A stretch of 64,000 bases of DNA from Thamnaconus septentrionalis (GCA_009823395.1 CM020506.1:5846501-5910500); one strand, 5' to 3'; counted from the stretch's first letter, positions 1 through 11,784 are shown. Notes: a model not told the origin generated them from the letters alone. Made by a program: numbers and translations.

Positions 1-65
1 AGGACAGGATGTGTGTGCATCTTTGGTCCGAAGAAGAACACGCATCTTTTGGTTGTGTTTTCCTG

Positions 66-93
<28 letters not shown>
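66..93 (+). repeat. (CA)n microsatellite
   Basis: About 14 CA units. An ATT run lies at 256-272. Confidence 0.95.
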
Positions 94-96
<3 letters not shown>

Positions 97-1282
97 GCGA
101 CCAGACCAATATGGCACGACTTAATCCCTCCTCAGTGAGTGGAATTAAGCCTCCCAGTCTTATCGCTGCTCCCTCCTCCCTTCACTGTCTTTCCCCACCA
201 AACTATTGTCCCTTTTCCCATCACCCCCTCTACCCCCCAACCCAACACTCCCCCCATTATTATTATTATTATCTCCGTCCTCTGCCCTCACACTCTAATG
301 CCTCATTATTCCACGTCTAAGGCCTGAAATCTGGCTCTCGCGCCGTCGGCTACGGCAGCAGCTCACGCGGATTCCAGGTTTTTGCGTCGTTCTTTATTGC
401 CAGGCTGCGCTCTGGATTTAGGAGCTTCGGCTTTCTCGCGAGGGGAAGGATTTTTCATGCTGTCGACGCTGCCGTTGGCTGGTCAGGGCCAGTGTTGTGC
501 TGCCGTGCCAGGCAGTGCGGCTACAGGAAGTGGAGCAACAGGTGCAGGATTAGCCACGACGCAACCCCGGTGTCTCATGAGCTTCAATCAGTTCAATTAC
601 CATCAAATTCTCGATTTTCTTTTTTTTATGCTCACAAATTCAAAGTCTGGATTGTCGATAAGCAATCCAGAGCAAAGTAATGCGATCAGGCGTAGCCACG
701 TTCAGTTCCGATTGGTCCACTCTGTGTGCGTGAGGAAGAAGGTCGAGCCAATTATCTTCTGAGCTGCTTTTCTTTCCAACACATCATCAAAAGTCCTTCC
801 AAAACAACAGATCTGGGACATCAACACAAGCAGACAGTTCACAGATGGGAAGTGTTCAACCTGGTGAGGCAGGTTACTTAAAGTCACAATTCATCCAAAA
901 TTGAAATTTCACCCTTTTACTTGGCACTGTTTTTCCTGGTGACGAATGGCAATCCAGGTATCAGTTGTGGTATTTCAGAAATATTTGTTTTTTGTGTCCT
1001 CCTGGTTGGGGATTGACGGCGCCACGAGAGACGTGGTGCTAACGGAGCCCTCCAGATGTGTCGACCAGTCTCATCTCAAAGTCGGGGGGTTGAGGAGGGG
1101 CGCGTGAATTTAGCCAATTTCCTCCCAGCCCGCCGCCTGCTCAGCATGATCTCGCGCTAAACTTCCAATCAGCCGCCTTCACTCGAAGCCGTCCGTCAGC
1201 TCTCCAGAGAGGCTCCCTGATCCGCGATCAATTCAGAATGGAAAATGATATTCAGTTTCCCTCGTAGTCGGAGCATCTGTTT
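94..1282. other. Non-coding, nothing recognised
   Basis: Mixed-composition DNA with short chance frames. No splice-bounded frame, RNA gene or known repeat was recognised. Confidence 0.6.

Positions 1283-1306
<24 letters not shown>
1283..1306 (+). repeat. (CA)n microsatellite
   Basis: About 12 units. Followed at 1350-1365 by a poly-A run. Confidence 0.9.
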
Positions 1307-1313
<7 letters not shown>

Positions 1314-1550
1314 CAGCAGCCACCATGAGTGTGAGGGAAATGTAATATTTAAAAAAAAAAAAAAATACTCATATTTCGCCCATAGATGGCAGCGTTACCC
1401 TCACAGTGTGCACCGCTGTCTCTGTCTGTGTCACACCCATCTGGCAGCCACTGCACCGCTGCACACGGCTTTTCCTCCGCGTCGCAGCGTCGATCCCCGA
1501 TGGGAAGTTTGTGTGTTTTCACCTCCAGGAAGTTGATCGGCCCAGGTCGC

Positions 1551-1578
1551 AGCTTCCTGTTTCCAGCTTCCTGTTTCC
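1551..1578 (+). repeat. 14-bp tandem duplication
   Basis: AGCTTCCTGTTTCC occurs twice head to tail. Confidence 0.9.
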
Positions 1579-1627
1579 AGGTCACCTGCTGGCGGTGGAC
1601 AGCACAAGATATCAGGGCAAATATCTG

Positions 1628-1674
1628 CGCATGATGTGGGACAAACAAGAGATTGTGTATCCTAATTTTAAAGA

Positions 1675-1711
<37 letters not shown>

Positions 1712-1797
1712 TTTAAAGAAAACATATGTGTATACATATATATGTTTTCTTTAAAATGAGGATCCACCATCTCTTGCTTTACATCCCACATCATGCG
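1628..1797. repeat. 170-bp imperfect foldback with CA array in its loop
   Basis: The outer arms are CGCATGATGTGGGA (1628-1641) and its exact reverse complement (1784-1797). Pairing continues inward, with mismatches, for about 50 bases per side. An inner perfect 18-base arm pair, 1710-1727 (ATTTTAAAGAAAACATAT) with 1740-1757, encloses a 12-base spacer. A (CA)16 array (1677-1709) separates two near-copies of AATTTTAAAGA on the left side, so two alternative hairpins compete. It could be a foldback MITE that acquired a microsatellite. The family is unknown. Confidence 0.75.
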
Positions 1798-3500
1798 ACT
1801 TCACTCGAGCAGTCTTTTCGATGTGCATCTCAAAGGAGTCCAACCTTCGCTTCTGTTGCTTGGCTCCGCTTTTCAGAGAGCAGGTGTTTAAAACACGTGA
1901 GAGCGTTTTCATTTTACCCTTCACGTTGTCCATGTAGTTGCAGATGCTTCTGTCCGCGTCACTGTTTTTAGGTGCTGCGCAAATAAAACAAAAAAAAAAA
2001 ATCCCTAGTGCCTAAGGAACATTGTTGTCAGGCTGGATGCTAAGCTAAGCTAATCGTCGGCGCCGGATATCTGCCTCTTGGGTTTATGTTCTGAAGGAGG
2101 CAGCAAACGTTTCCACAGTTGGCGGATTATTCCTTTAAACCAGGCCGCTGGTTTGCTGAAAGGGGGGAAAAACGGGGTCACCCGCTGCTCCAGATGCCGC
2201 CACATTCTGTCGACTATCAGCGCCCATGAAATTGATTCTTTTTTATCGGTGTGTTTGCGAGTGCCGACACAGGTAGCGATCCCTGCTTTCACGCCGCGGC
2301 CTCGCTGTTCTATATCTGCTACGTCTGTGTTGCGCTGGAGATTCTCATTTCATGCTTCATTTGTCGCCTCACAAGCGCCGTTAATAAACAAAAAAAAATC
2401 CACTCCCCCCCCCCCGCCTCCAGTGCGCGCGCGCACGCGCGTGTGTCGCTCTCACAGTGAGACAGCTCGTCAGCGGCGCCGCGATCAGGTGATCGGTGGA
2501 CGGCGTGGGCGGAGAACACTGTCGAACTCATCGCCGACCTTCGGATCGCGGCGACTTTTCCTCAGCGAGTCTGACTGGATCTGACCTGAAATCACCTGTG
2601 ATGGATTTGTTTGAATTAGAGAGTGTTGCATTTTAGCATAATTGCGCCTGAGCCGTGTTCCTGCAGTGGAAAAATGATCAATCAAATCTGGATTTCAATA
2701 GAGTTGCTGTACAGTGCGTTGCAGAGTGATGACAGGAAACGCTGATCCTGTTGTGGCCCTCGGTGAAAAATGAAGCCTGTGTGAGCAGAGGAGTCGCTGC
2801 TGAAGGGTGAAGGTTCGTCTTCCAGCTACCCAGAATGCACCTGTGACACCTGTGTCCTGCCTTCACATCTTCACAACAGGTTCATGTTTTGTTTTGTTTT
2901 TTTGTTTGATTTATTCGCTAGAGTCGCTGAGAACGGCGTGCCAGAGAGCAGCTGACACCGTCACAATAAAAACCTCCAATTATTGCATTGTTTTTTATTG
3001 TTTCGCAGAAGAAAAGCAAAAGCAAGAATCAAGGCGTCTGCGCTAACAAAGACTTCATTGCAGTGGCTCGAATTACTTTCCCTTCAACGTCGCACTTTGT
3101 TTAAAATTCAAACAAATAACTAAAAAAAAAAAAAAGCAGTTTGCTTGGAGGCCGGTGTTGAATCTGCCCCCCCCCCCCCAGCCCCTCCTCCCAGACAGCA
3201 TGAAGGAGCGTTTGGCTGTGGCGTTATTAAACGGGAGCGAGCGAGACAGTGACTAATCTATTTCCCTTCGCGTACAGCAGCCAGTAATCACCATTGTATG
3301 GAGCGGCTCACTCATCCATCCATTATGTTATCAAGACACATTATCTGCATGGATGTGCGTGCGCGTGCGTGTGTGTGTTTCATGTGTGTGCATGTATGCA
3401 ATGATTCTCAGGGGGCTTTCAAAGTCCCTGTTGAAGATTGTTACGCCGACATCTTGATGTGTGTCACGTTGCCTGTGTTGGGTTTTTATTTCATTTCGGT

Positions 3501-3501
3501 T

Positions 3502-3540
<39 letters not shown>

Positions 3541-3541
3541 T
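3501..3541 (+). repeat. (TTTA)n microsatellite
   Basis: About ten uninterrupted tetranucleotide units. Confidence 0.95.
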
Positions 3542-3800
3542 CTGGTGCATGCGTGTCTGAGAGCGCCGCCCGTCCCCCGATGCGACACGCTCCCCCTGCA
3601 GCCTTTGGCTCAGCCTCACGTTGTCATCCAGACGAGGTCACCCTCTAATGTGTGCCACCGCCCACCCCGCCCCCCCCCCAGTCCCCCACCCTCGGCCCTG
3701 AGCGGCGGATGAAGCTCTCTGAAAATATGTCTCTCTCGGCCGGTTTGTACCGGCTGGCTGTGCTGCCGCCGAGCATCTCTGAGCTCTGTGACGGCTTCCT

Positions 3801-3827
3801 TGTGTGTTTGTGTGTGTGTGTATGTGT

Positions 3828-3859
<32 letters not shown>
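3801..3859 (+). repeat. (TG)n microsatellite, interrupted
   Basis: TG units with TTTG, TATG and CG interruptions; the 3' part is pure. Confidence 0.9.
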
Positions 3860-4422
3860 TGTTTTAGCGCAGGGGATTGTGGATCTGTGCCGTAATAGCT
3901 GAAGAGATGACAAATCAAAGACAATCACTGTCCAAATTTCAGTTTGTCAAAAGATGTGAGGAGGTTCTGGACCTCTTGAAGAAGAGCTGTGTTCCAAAAT
4001 GTGTCTTTCTGCTATGATCCCATTGCAGCAAACTGCTAGCGTGGTGTGCTAATCTCTATCTTCTGTTTTGCGTTTTCTCAAAGCGACAGCTTCTTCTTCT
4101 TGTACTCCATTATCAGTGAGTTCACAAAGAGACAATAAAGACAGTAAAGGTTACCTTAACCAAACTACAGCTTAGTGCAACATCTAACCGTGCACTTTTT
4201 TTTGTACTATCGCGTAGGGTACTGTAGTTTGTGGTAACAAGCTAACAATGCGTACAGCAACAATAGGTCTGTCTGTCTTGGATGTGCGTTACGTCATTGC
4301 TAACTCTGAATTTCAGCTTTCTGAAGTGAATAGACAGCAACGTCCTAGCTAGTATGCTAACGGCATCGTGCTATTTCATCTAATGGGTGTTTTGAGAAGT
4401 AGTATAAAAAAAGTAACACTAG

Positions 4423-4457
4423 CTGGGCGACATGATGGCTAGCATCATGTCGCCCAG
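4423..4457. repeat. Perfect short hairpin (15-bp arms, 5-base loop)
   Basis: CTGGGCGACATGATG (4423-4437) is followed by GCTAG and the exact reverse complement CATCATGTCGCCCAG (4443-4457). The flanks do not extend the pairing beyond one G-T wobble. It sits in AT-rich non-coding DNA. Confidence 0.85.
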
Positions 4458-6017
4458 TCTCTTGTTTGATTTAATAATTGCAGCTTATTGGAAAAATGTT
4501 TTTTCTATTTTTGATTTACACCTGTATTCTGAGAAAAAGGCAGGAATTCTTCTTTTTCTCTGTGATATTCATTCTACCTTGGTTCAAAATGTTCTCAGTT
4601 TATTCTGAGGTAAGGTGCGCAGCAGCTTCCAGTCCTGTGTGATTGTTTTTGGATATTGAGCTCAGCCATCCTGCAGTGCTTTTCTTCCCGGAGCGCTTTA
4701 TGATTCACGCCTTGTTGTGGAAGCAAAATCAGGGCCCCGGTGAAACCTGTTTGTGTCTGTGAACGCAGCCTCGGGGCTGACTCCGCCCCTAACCGTCCTG
4801 CTATTGGAGGAGGTGTGTTTAGGTCCCCCGCCGCCCCACTGGCCTTCTCTGGCACCTGTTCCTGGTTGCAGACTGTTGCTGCAGGTATGTTGACTTGGTG
4901 TGTTGATTTTTATCGCACGTAGGTCAAAAATAAATCTCTCCTCCTTCTCGCTCGCGCTGCGGCTCGGTGTTTGCGGAGCTCTGCTGGAGCTCCGTGTTTG
5001 TCGACCTCACCGGCAGCAGTATACAGGATTAGCAGGGTCGAACCCACTGCAACAGCAGTTCATCGTTGTTGTGAATGGTCAGCAACCTGGTCTGACTTTC
5101 CAAACTGTTCTGAACAGCAGCAGCATGGAAGTGAAACGATCAGACTCGATAGTTTAAAGTTGCTTCGTCAGCACGTCTTCCACTCCTTCATTGTCGCTGG
5201 TTTTCTTTATTATTATTTGAGTTTGTCGTCGACTCTGTGTTTTGTTTACCACCTGGGCCTGCTCAGGTGCGCTTTGGCTCAATTCAGAGGAAGCGCGGCC
5301 GCAGCACCTGTGTTCCATAAACTCATGAAATCATCTTAAATGAACAGCATCTGCTCTCTGATTCCTTTTCTCCTTACGCTTTATAAACACTTTGATTTAC
5401 TTTATAAAGGAAAAAAATGCCCACAGACCAACTTTATTTCACAGCGTTGGGGAAAGGACTCCAACGCAGGGGACTTTTCAAGTGGAGAATGTGTTCTTCC
5501 GCATAGTAGAAGGGAAAGAAAGAACTTTGGTTACAAAAGTTTCCATTGGAACTCAACTGAAGGTCCAGCATCCTCACACACAGTATGTTGGAGGTGCATT
5601 CTGGGAAGCTGTTTGTCCGTCTGTCAAACCAACGTCCTTCTGGTTTGGCTCTGCAGCTGTCAGCTGCGAACTAGACAGGGGACACCTGCTGCCGGTCGGC
5701 GGTAATGCTCGTATGGATGTATGGTGGACGTATGGATGGCCGACTGTCTCTGACAATCTCATCATCTCCAGGCTGAATTCCATTTGGATGTTTGTTTCAA
5801 CCAAACGTATGGAAGAAGATGGTGTGGCGGTGGTCGGCGGCTGGAGATGAAATATTGCAGATTATTGGCTGTGCGGACGAATCAGATGAACATCAGCGTG
5901 GGCCGATATTCGCCTCGTAATCTTCTATCAGATAGCAAACAAAACAGCGTTTAGCGAGCAGCATCGTTTGGATGATTTGTTTGGAGCCTTTGAGACTTTT
6001 ATATTGGTTCGGTGGTT

Positions 6018-6025
6018 TGACGTCA
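6018..6025. promoter_or_regulatory. Perfect cAMP response element (TGACGTCA)
   Basis: The palindromic octamer TGACGTCA is present exactly. A second exact copy is at 63330-63337. No promoter is evident beside either, so function is not implied. Confidence 0.2.
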
Positions 6026-6097
6026 GGTCAAAGGGGCTTTGAAGGCGTTGTTGTTGTTTGTTTTATTTTCGTGAAACAAGGTTCTAGTGAGAGCCAC

Positions 6098-6160
6098 AGC
6101 AGACCCCCACAACCTTGAGTGCAGGAGAAAGTGGGCATAGATGATGGATGGATGGGTTCT
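6098..6160 (+). mobile_element. Fragment of the 3' end of a fish interspersed repeat
   Basis: CAACCTTGAGTGCAGGAGAA, AGTGGGCATAGATGATGG and ATGGATGG resemble the tail (…AAGCGG…AGAAAATGGATGGATGG) that closes the same class of fish repeat as the element at 23426. Only the tail is present. Confidence 0.5.
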
Positions 6161-6427
6161 ACTGAACGTTGTTTACAAATGTTGGTGGATGAATTCCCTT
6201 TCCAGCACGTTGCACATCAGACATATTGGAAGTTTTGGCATGGTTTGGAAATAAATGACACCAAAAAGCATCAACGACCGGCTCGCTGGTTCTCCATCCT
6301 GTCAGCTGAACGGCACAGGGATGAGCTAAGCTCACCAGCAAAGTTTATGCTCTAACACTCAGTCCCGGAGTTCTAGGGGCCCTTTGTGATGTCACACGGG
6401 GCACCAATCATCCTCCCTGACTGTTGT

Positions 6428-6444
6428 CAGCGCCCCCTTGAGGG
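6428..6444 (-). promoter_or_regulatory. CTCF-like motif
   Basis: The minus strand reads CCTCAAGGGGGCGCTG, containing the AAGGGGGCGC core with one or two mismatches in the upstream half. A similar core (ACAGGGGGCGCTG) is read on the minus strand at about 20222-20234. Motif matches only, and chance occurrence in 64 kb is likely. Confidence 0.2.
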
Positions 6445-8164
6445 CTGTTTATTTCCACCCTCTTCACCGCAGCTGGTTTTATTCCTTTTCCAGACGTGTG
6501 AGACGTCAAAGTCTCACTTTTAGCCACGGGTTGACTTTTAGCGAGCTCATGCTGGTCCAGGTGGGAGGCTGTAAACAGAGGGCTAAACAGGCCATTTTCT
6601 TTAGGTCTGCAATCATTACTCAGGCAGAGCAGCGCCGTTTCAGAAGAAAACTGAGCACCTGAAAAAATGTCTAACATGAGGCCTCGGGATTTCACCGTAC
6701 CGAGGACAGGAAAGTAGTCCGCCCGGTAAAATATGAATCCAGCGAGCGTCACTGAACGTCACTGCCGCAGACGAGTCAGAGGCAAAAGAGATTGGGGGGA
6801 AATAGTTGCGGCCGCGCTCCTCCCGCTGCTATATTGGAAAGCGGCCTGGACTCATTCCCGTCTCCCCGGGGAGCCTCTCTGTCAGGCTGCAGGGGAAATT
6901 GACCTGTGAGTAAAAACCAGAATCTCTTTTTTTTTTTTTAGGTGCTGGGATGGTTATTTATTGAACTGGTGGAGAGGAGACTTGATGACTCACTGACAGG
7001 TTCAGTGACTCACACACACACACACACACAATGTTCTCTCCTTTGCAGTATGAGGAACTTTATTTTTTATTTTTCTACCGCCGCAGAATCACAGCAGCGA
7101 TGGAACCTCGACCGACGGCTCGGTTCTCTGCCCCTCGCCCTCGTTTTCTTCATCGTCCTCTGACTCACAAAAGAAGCTCGCTGCTCGGGCTAAATGATTC
7201 CTCGCTTTATCCTTGACTTGTTTTGTAATCTCTCTCCGGTGCAGCCTGTTCCTGCTAATGGCTGCGCGTCGCTGCAGTTTGCTAGCTTTGATCGGAGGGT
7301 AAGTGATGAAATGTTTCCGAGTAACGTAAGTAACGCATTTATTTTATTCAGTGAAACATTAAAGTAGTAAAGATAAGAGTTCTGTCTGATTGTCGGCTTG
7401 AGAGTGTGGAGTTTAGAAAAGGTCCCAAAAGGCTGAAGTTTGAATTTATTATTCAGGCTCCTGTCACCTGGTTGTACTGGTATACAGTGATTTCCCCTCG
7501 TAAAGAAGTTTGACATTTGAAATCCGCGATTGTGATTTTTCCTGAAATGCAAATAATAACTGTTCACGGAAACTCGCACTTATTCGCCGACAAAATTGGC
7601 ATTTATAAGCATCTTTCAAACCGACCTCTGTTTTGAAAAGCCCTATGAATAACACATTTTTACTGTGACTCGCCATGATTATGCTGCAATACTATGTACA
7701 GACCAGGACTAGAGTGACTGCACTACTCACCTTTTATGATTCTTGTCCATCATTCACAGCCAGTCACTGCAAAAACTGCTGGTATTTCTTCAGTATTATT
7801 TTGTTTTCTTAGGTCATTTGTTGTAGCCGCCAGGCTAGGTTAGCATTAGCATAATAGTCCTTTTCGCTGGTATTTGCCCACAACAGTCAGATTGTTTGAC
7901 AATCATTTGACTTGAGCGGAGGAAACTTGAATGATTATTTGGTTTGTTTTCTTTATTTCTTTTTAATGGAAAGAAAGCAGCATATTTGCAGAAACACTCT
8001 TAGCTTAGCTTCCCGCTACAACTAATGCTTTGCTGGACCTTCTGCATGTTTAGAGGGCTCCAGAAGCGAGAGGTCTCTGGGGGTGGAACACACACCCGGA
8101 CTAGCATTGTTGTCCTCATCAAGGCGAGGTACCCATGAGGCGTCAGTGTCCCTTTGTGACATCA

Positions 8165-8650
8165 CAAAAGCGCTGCTTTAAGACACGGCTCTCTGCAAAC
8201 TGTACCGGGCAGCAGAGGAAGCGGACGGACGAACTGGGGAACAAAGAAGCGGCGCGGTGCCTGGAGAGCGCCTGGTGATCGCCCTGTGTGAGGGAGGCGA
8301 GCGCACCGCGCCCAGGCTAGCGGCCCCGCTGATCTGATGCTCAGCGACGTGACCTTCGCGTCTGGCCCAGCCCCCCCCCCCACTTCCCCCGGGTGCTCCC
8401 CGCACCTCCCTCGCACCTCCCCCCACCAGGGCCGGGGCTCCTCCCGCACCGCTGCCCTACCTACTGTCACTTGCAATCCGCAGTCAACACATAGCCGCCG
8501 CCGCCGCCGCCGCCGCCCCCTCCGCCCCCTCCGCCCCCTACGCCCCCTCCGCCATGCACAGGTGCAGCCGAGCGTGAGCGAGCGAGAGATGCAGGGCAAA
8601 TTCGTACGTGCGTACTCGAGCGAGGAGGGCGGCGATAAACGTGGACTACA
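8165..8650. promoter_or_regulatory. CpG-rich block with GCC repeat, possible promoter or 5' exon
   Basis: GC content and CpG density rise sharply here relative to both flanks. The block holds a C run at about 8371-8383, (GCC)8 at 8494-8517, and four CCCCC runs to 8547. A possible plus-strand donor (GAT/GTAAGTG) follows at 8784/8785, just before a TG array. No convincing coding exon is present. Open frames on both strands through it (up to 225 codons on the minus strand) are produced by the biased composition and adjoining CA array. It could be a CpG-island promoter for a non-coding or alternative first exon, or an orphan CpG island. Confidence 0.4.
8494..8548 (-). repeat. (GCC)8 followed by a four-run G-quadruplex motif
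   Basis: (GCC)8 spans 8494-8517 and merges into four C5 runs (8516-8520, 8525-8529, 8534-8538, 8543-8547) separated by four bases each. On the minus strand this is four G5 runs with 4-base loops, a strong G-quadruplex pattern. The last part is a 9-bp repeat GCCCCCTCC. Confidence 0.85.
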
Positions 8651-8787
8651 AAAAAATGTGAAGAGTGAACAAGAGTGAACGTCCGGGATCAGCAGGTTGT
8701 GACGGGATTCGGATAAATGTTCATAACAGCCTCGTAAAAAGTTTTCATTAAGTTGCCGTGCATGCGGTTGTGGTGATGTGGTGATGT

Positions 8788-8789
<2 letters not shown>

Positions 8790-8835
<46 letters not shown>
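8790..8835 (+). repeat. (GT)n microsatellite
   Basis: About 22 pure units. It is complementary to the CA array 118 bases downstream. Confidence 0.95.
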
Positions 8836-8837
<2 letters not shown>

Positions 8838-8951
8838 ACTAACAGGCTGGGACTGGAGCCCAGCAGCTCTCAGTTCTGTCCTGATGTGATCTGGTCATGT
8901 GCTTTCCTCCAGACACGCTCGCACAGACAGCAAACCGTTATAATTCATGAG

Positions 8952-8952
<1 letters not shown>

Positions 8953-9004
<52 letters not shown>
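8953..9004 (+). repeat. (CA)n microsatellite
   Basis: 26 pure units, forming an inverted pair with the preceding GT array. Confidence 0.95.
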
Positions 9005-9006
<2 letters not shown>

Positions 9007-10261
9007 GCAAGGACTTAGCTTCAGTTGTTGTGGTCAGCTAATTTGTGCAATCAGTAATGCTATGTAATGGATGTTATATGAGAAAATAAATGAATAGCTT
9101 TAAGTAATAACGTCTGGACCACTATTTAGTGTTTTGTTGGTTTTTAATGATGAAAACAGTGACGTATATTTGATGATGAGTGATTTAATAAAAGTGGTCA
9201 TGCAGTAAAAACTGAACAGGCAGCATCTTGGAATTTTACAAATATCCGTCTAATGTTTTAAAAACAAAACTGAGTATTTATCAAGACCAAAAACAGGAAA
9301 TTTGATCTAAAGATGACAAACTGAGATCAGTTAAACTAATTTCAGCTGAGCCTGTCAGTCAGTTCGAGGGTTTGCTAGTGTCAGTCAGTCAGTTGGGTTG
9401 GATTCTTTTGTCACAAACCAGTTCACCTGGCAGATGTTAACATGTTGGTCTCAAAGAAGATCTGTGCAAAAGTCCATTTGTAGCTCTGCAAACACAAAAA
9501 AACCAAACCAAAGTGCCACAATCAGGAGGCTCGTGGCACTGGAGAAAGTGAACTTTTGCTTTCACTCGTTAGCTGAATCATATCTGCTGAATCATATCTG
9601 TCGAATAATGCATAAATGAATCCAAAGTACTGGACGCTGGAATACAGATAGTTGTTAGGCTGAGAAAGCAAGATTCTAGAGTTTTAGATTGTTCTGAGTT
9701 TGCTGGATGTGGATGAGAGGGAAGAGGTTGACACTGAGATGTTCTCCTCTCTCCTCCATCTGAAGCCTCGCCACTGTAAATAGTGGGCCAGTTGCCGAGG
9801 CCTGGCCGGGTGTGTTGAGCTTCTCGACAGGATAAGAACACAAACAACGAACGTCACTGACGCTGACTTGAAAAGAACAAGCCGACACCCAGAGCGAGAC
9901 ACTGAGATCGCAGCTTCTCTCCGTCGCTTCCCTTACGATGAGGATCTGTTGGAGAGTCAGAGGAGCCTGCCTGTGTGCATTTTCTCAGTTTTTCACAGAA
10001 GACATTTGCTCTTTCAGTCCACAGACCCGGGAATTCGCGTCTCCTGGTGACACATCTGTTTGGGGGAAGTCCAGAGCGATTCCACACAGACCGGCTCCTC
10101 GTCCCTTTTCAGGGTTATAAAAACTTGTTTTGCAAGTCCCCCCCCCACCCCTGACACCCCTCCCATCCCCCACTGCTCTCTGAGAGTTGCAATTTGAGCA
10201 ATCAAAAGTTTAAAAGGTCTTTTAACTGTTCAACAGCTGCAACAAAAATGTGTTTTGTCTC

Positions 10262-10296
10262 TCCTTTGGGTCCTTTGGGTCCTTTGGGTCCTTTGG
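10262..10296 (+). repeat. 9-bp tandem repeat TCCTTTGGG, four units
   Basis: Four copies, the last incomplete. The minus strand reads Gly-Pro-Lys triplets, which look collagen-like but come only from the 9-bp period. Confidence 0.9.
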
Positions 10297-10419
10297 CAGC
10301 CGGCATGAAGCCGCTGTGAGAGTTTCTGTTGTGATGGAAGTCCTCACATGGCTGCATGATGTCGGCGCTATGAATAGTCCTCAAGGATGTGACCTCAGAA
10401 GACCCAACACATTGTGGTG

Positions 10420-10424
<5 letters not shown>

Positions 10425-10458
<34 letters not shown>

Positions 10459-10528
10459 CCACTGGAGTGCCAGACATTGTGCCAGGCCTTGTGTGTGTGT
10501 GTGTGTGTGTGCGTACGTGCGTGTGTTA
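10425..10528. repeat. (CA)n then (GT)n inverted microsatellite pair
   Basis: CA units at 10425-10455 and GT units, with a GCGTACGTGC tail, at 10490-10528, separated by about 35 bases. The two arrays can pair with each other. Confidence 0.9.
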
Positions 10529-10571
10529 CACCTGAACACGTGTGTTTATTTCAAGAAACCAAGGTACCAAC

Positions 10572-10615
10572 TAATAATAATAATAATAATAATCATAATA
10601 ATAATAATAATAATA

Positions 10616-10658
<43 letters not shown>
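10572..10658 (+). repeat. (TAA/AAT)n microsatellite
   Basis: About 29 trinucleotide units with two interruptions (AATC, AAATAA). Confidence 0.95.
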
Positions 10659-10659
<1 letters not shown>

Positions 10660-11784
10660 AACTCTTGTTCTTATTGATGTCGTTAATTTTACTTTAAATT
10701 GTTACGGGGAATAGCTACAGAGATTTCTTTATTGCGATACCCCGAATGGCCACTAGGGCTAAGTCTTCTCGTCGCTTCTATAGAAAATGATTCATGCAAG
10801 GACCCTAAAATCCATAGTTACAAGATTATAAAAAGGGGAAGGATGGAAATGGTCATTTTTCAAGCTGCTGGTCACATGGGCTGAAGCCTCCTGGTCACCA
10901 GTGGCTTTCCTCACTATCCATCCAATCTCAGCAAGAGGGTGACGGGTTAGATGCCCGGGTCTTTGCGCAGTTTGCGTGTGGACGGTTGCTTGTCTCTATA
11001 ATGAAGAACTTGAGTTTCATCTTCCAGTGGTGAAATAATAAAATGCTGCAGTGGTTTGTGCTGTTTTTATTTGTGTTTTTGTTTCCTCGCTGCTCTTTGA
11101 TTCGAGTCTGAATGTTGCAGAAGGACTCGTCCAAACACTTTTCTTGCTTGGCTTTTTCCTTTGCTAGATATGTGCCGCGTTCCTAGATTTAAAACATAAA
11201 GTCACGTCCAACGCTATGAAATTATATTTTGGTTGCATCCATAGCTGTAATTCCTATTTCTATGTAAATACGCCCACAAGAGACACAGCAAGCGGGAGCA
11301 GCTTGTGCTCCTCGACGGGTCCACTCATCTTCAAGACACCTCCCCTCCCTCCTTCTCTCCATCTAATAGGTGCATCTGCATCCTTCCAACCCCCTCCCGC
11401 AGGGTTCAGGTGGGACGGCGGCGCTGTGGGGCTCCAGCGGGCGTCTTATTAGCAGAGCGTCGGGCAGAGTGAGTTCCCACGGGGGCCGAGCGCTGCTGAA
11501 TCATCCCGTTCGAGCGCTCAGTCTTCCAGCGTGACACGCGGAACACTGAGAACAGCTGAAGGCAGAACACACTCAGCAGCTCCTGCACCGCGCGCTCTCT
11601 CTGTTCGGGCTGGAAATGTGAAGAGTTCAGTGGCGTGTTTCAAAGTAAATGCACAAGTTTCTGGATTTCAAAATGATGTAATCACAGACTGTTCACACCT
11701 TCGAATGTAGCGGGGGTGACAACCGCCAGGCCATGTTTTTCTAGTAATCTAGATAGACTGATGTTTAGATAGATGAATAAGATT

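Larger units (their letters stand above)
1798..4422. other. Non-coding, simple repeats only
   Basis: Contains poly-A and poly-C runs (2389-2415, 3121-3135, 3168-3180), a CpG-rich alternating CG stretch at 2424-2445, and the TTTA and TG arrays listed. No gene or transposon recognised. Confidence 0.6.
4458..8164. other. Non-coding, few features
   Basis: Holds a small CA array (7008-7031), the repeat-tail fragment at 6098, a CRE and a CTCF-like motif. Two near-palindromes of the form TTTGTGAcaTCACAAA occur, at about 6379-6394 and 8152-8167. Frames up to 152 codons (5392-5850) show no family resemblance. Confidence 0.6.
9005..11784. other. Non-coding, simple repeats
   Basis: Apart from the listed arrays there is a 14-bp duplication GCTGAATCATATCT at 9572-9599. 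Nothing else was recognised. Confidence 0.6.

Noticed and set aside
8162..8839. 225-codon minus-strand frame across the GC-rich block
   Set aside because: Composed of a CA-array Thr-His run, a poly-Arg stretch from the GCC repeat, and GC-biased sequence.
10202..10477. Minus-strand frame with Gly-Pro-Lys triplets resembling collagen
   Set aside because: The triplets come from four copies of a 9-bp repeat, and the rest of the frame is a CA array and unique sequence with no collagen continuation.
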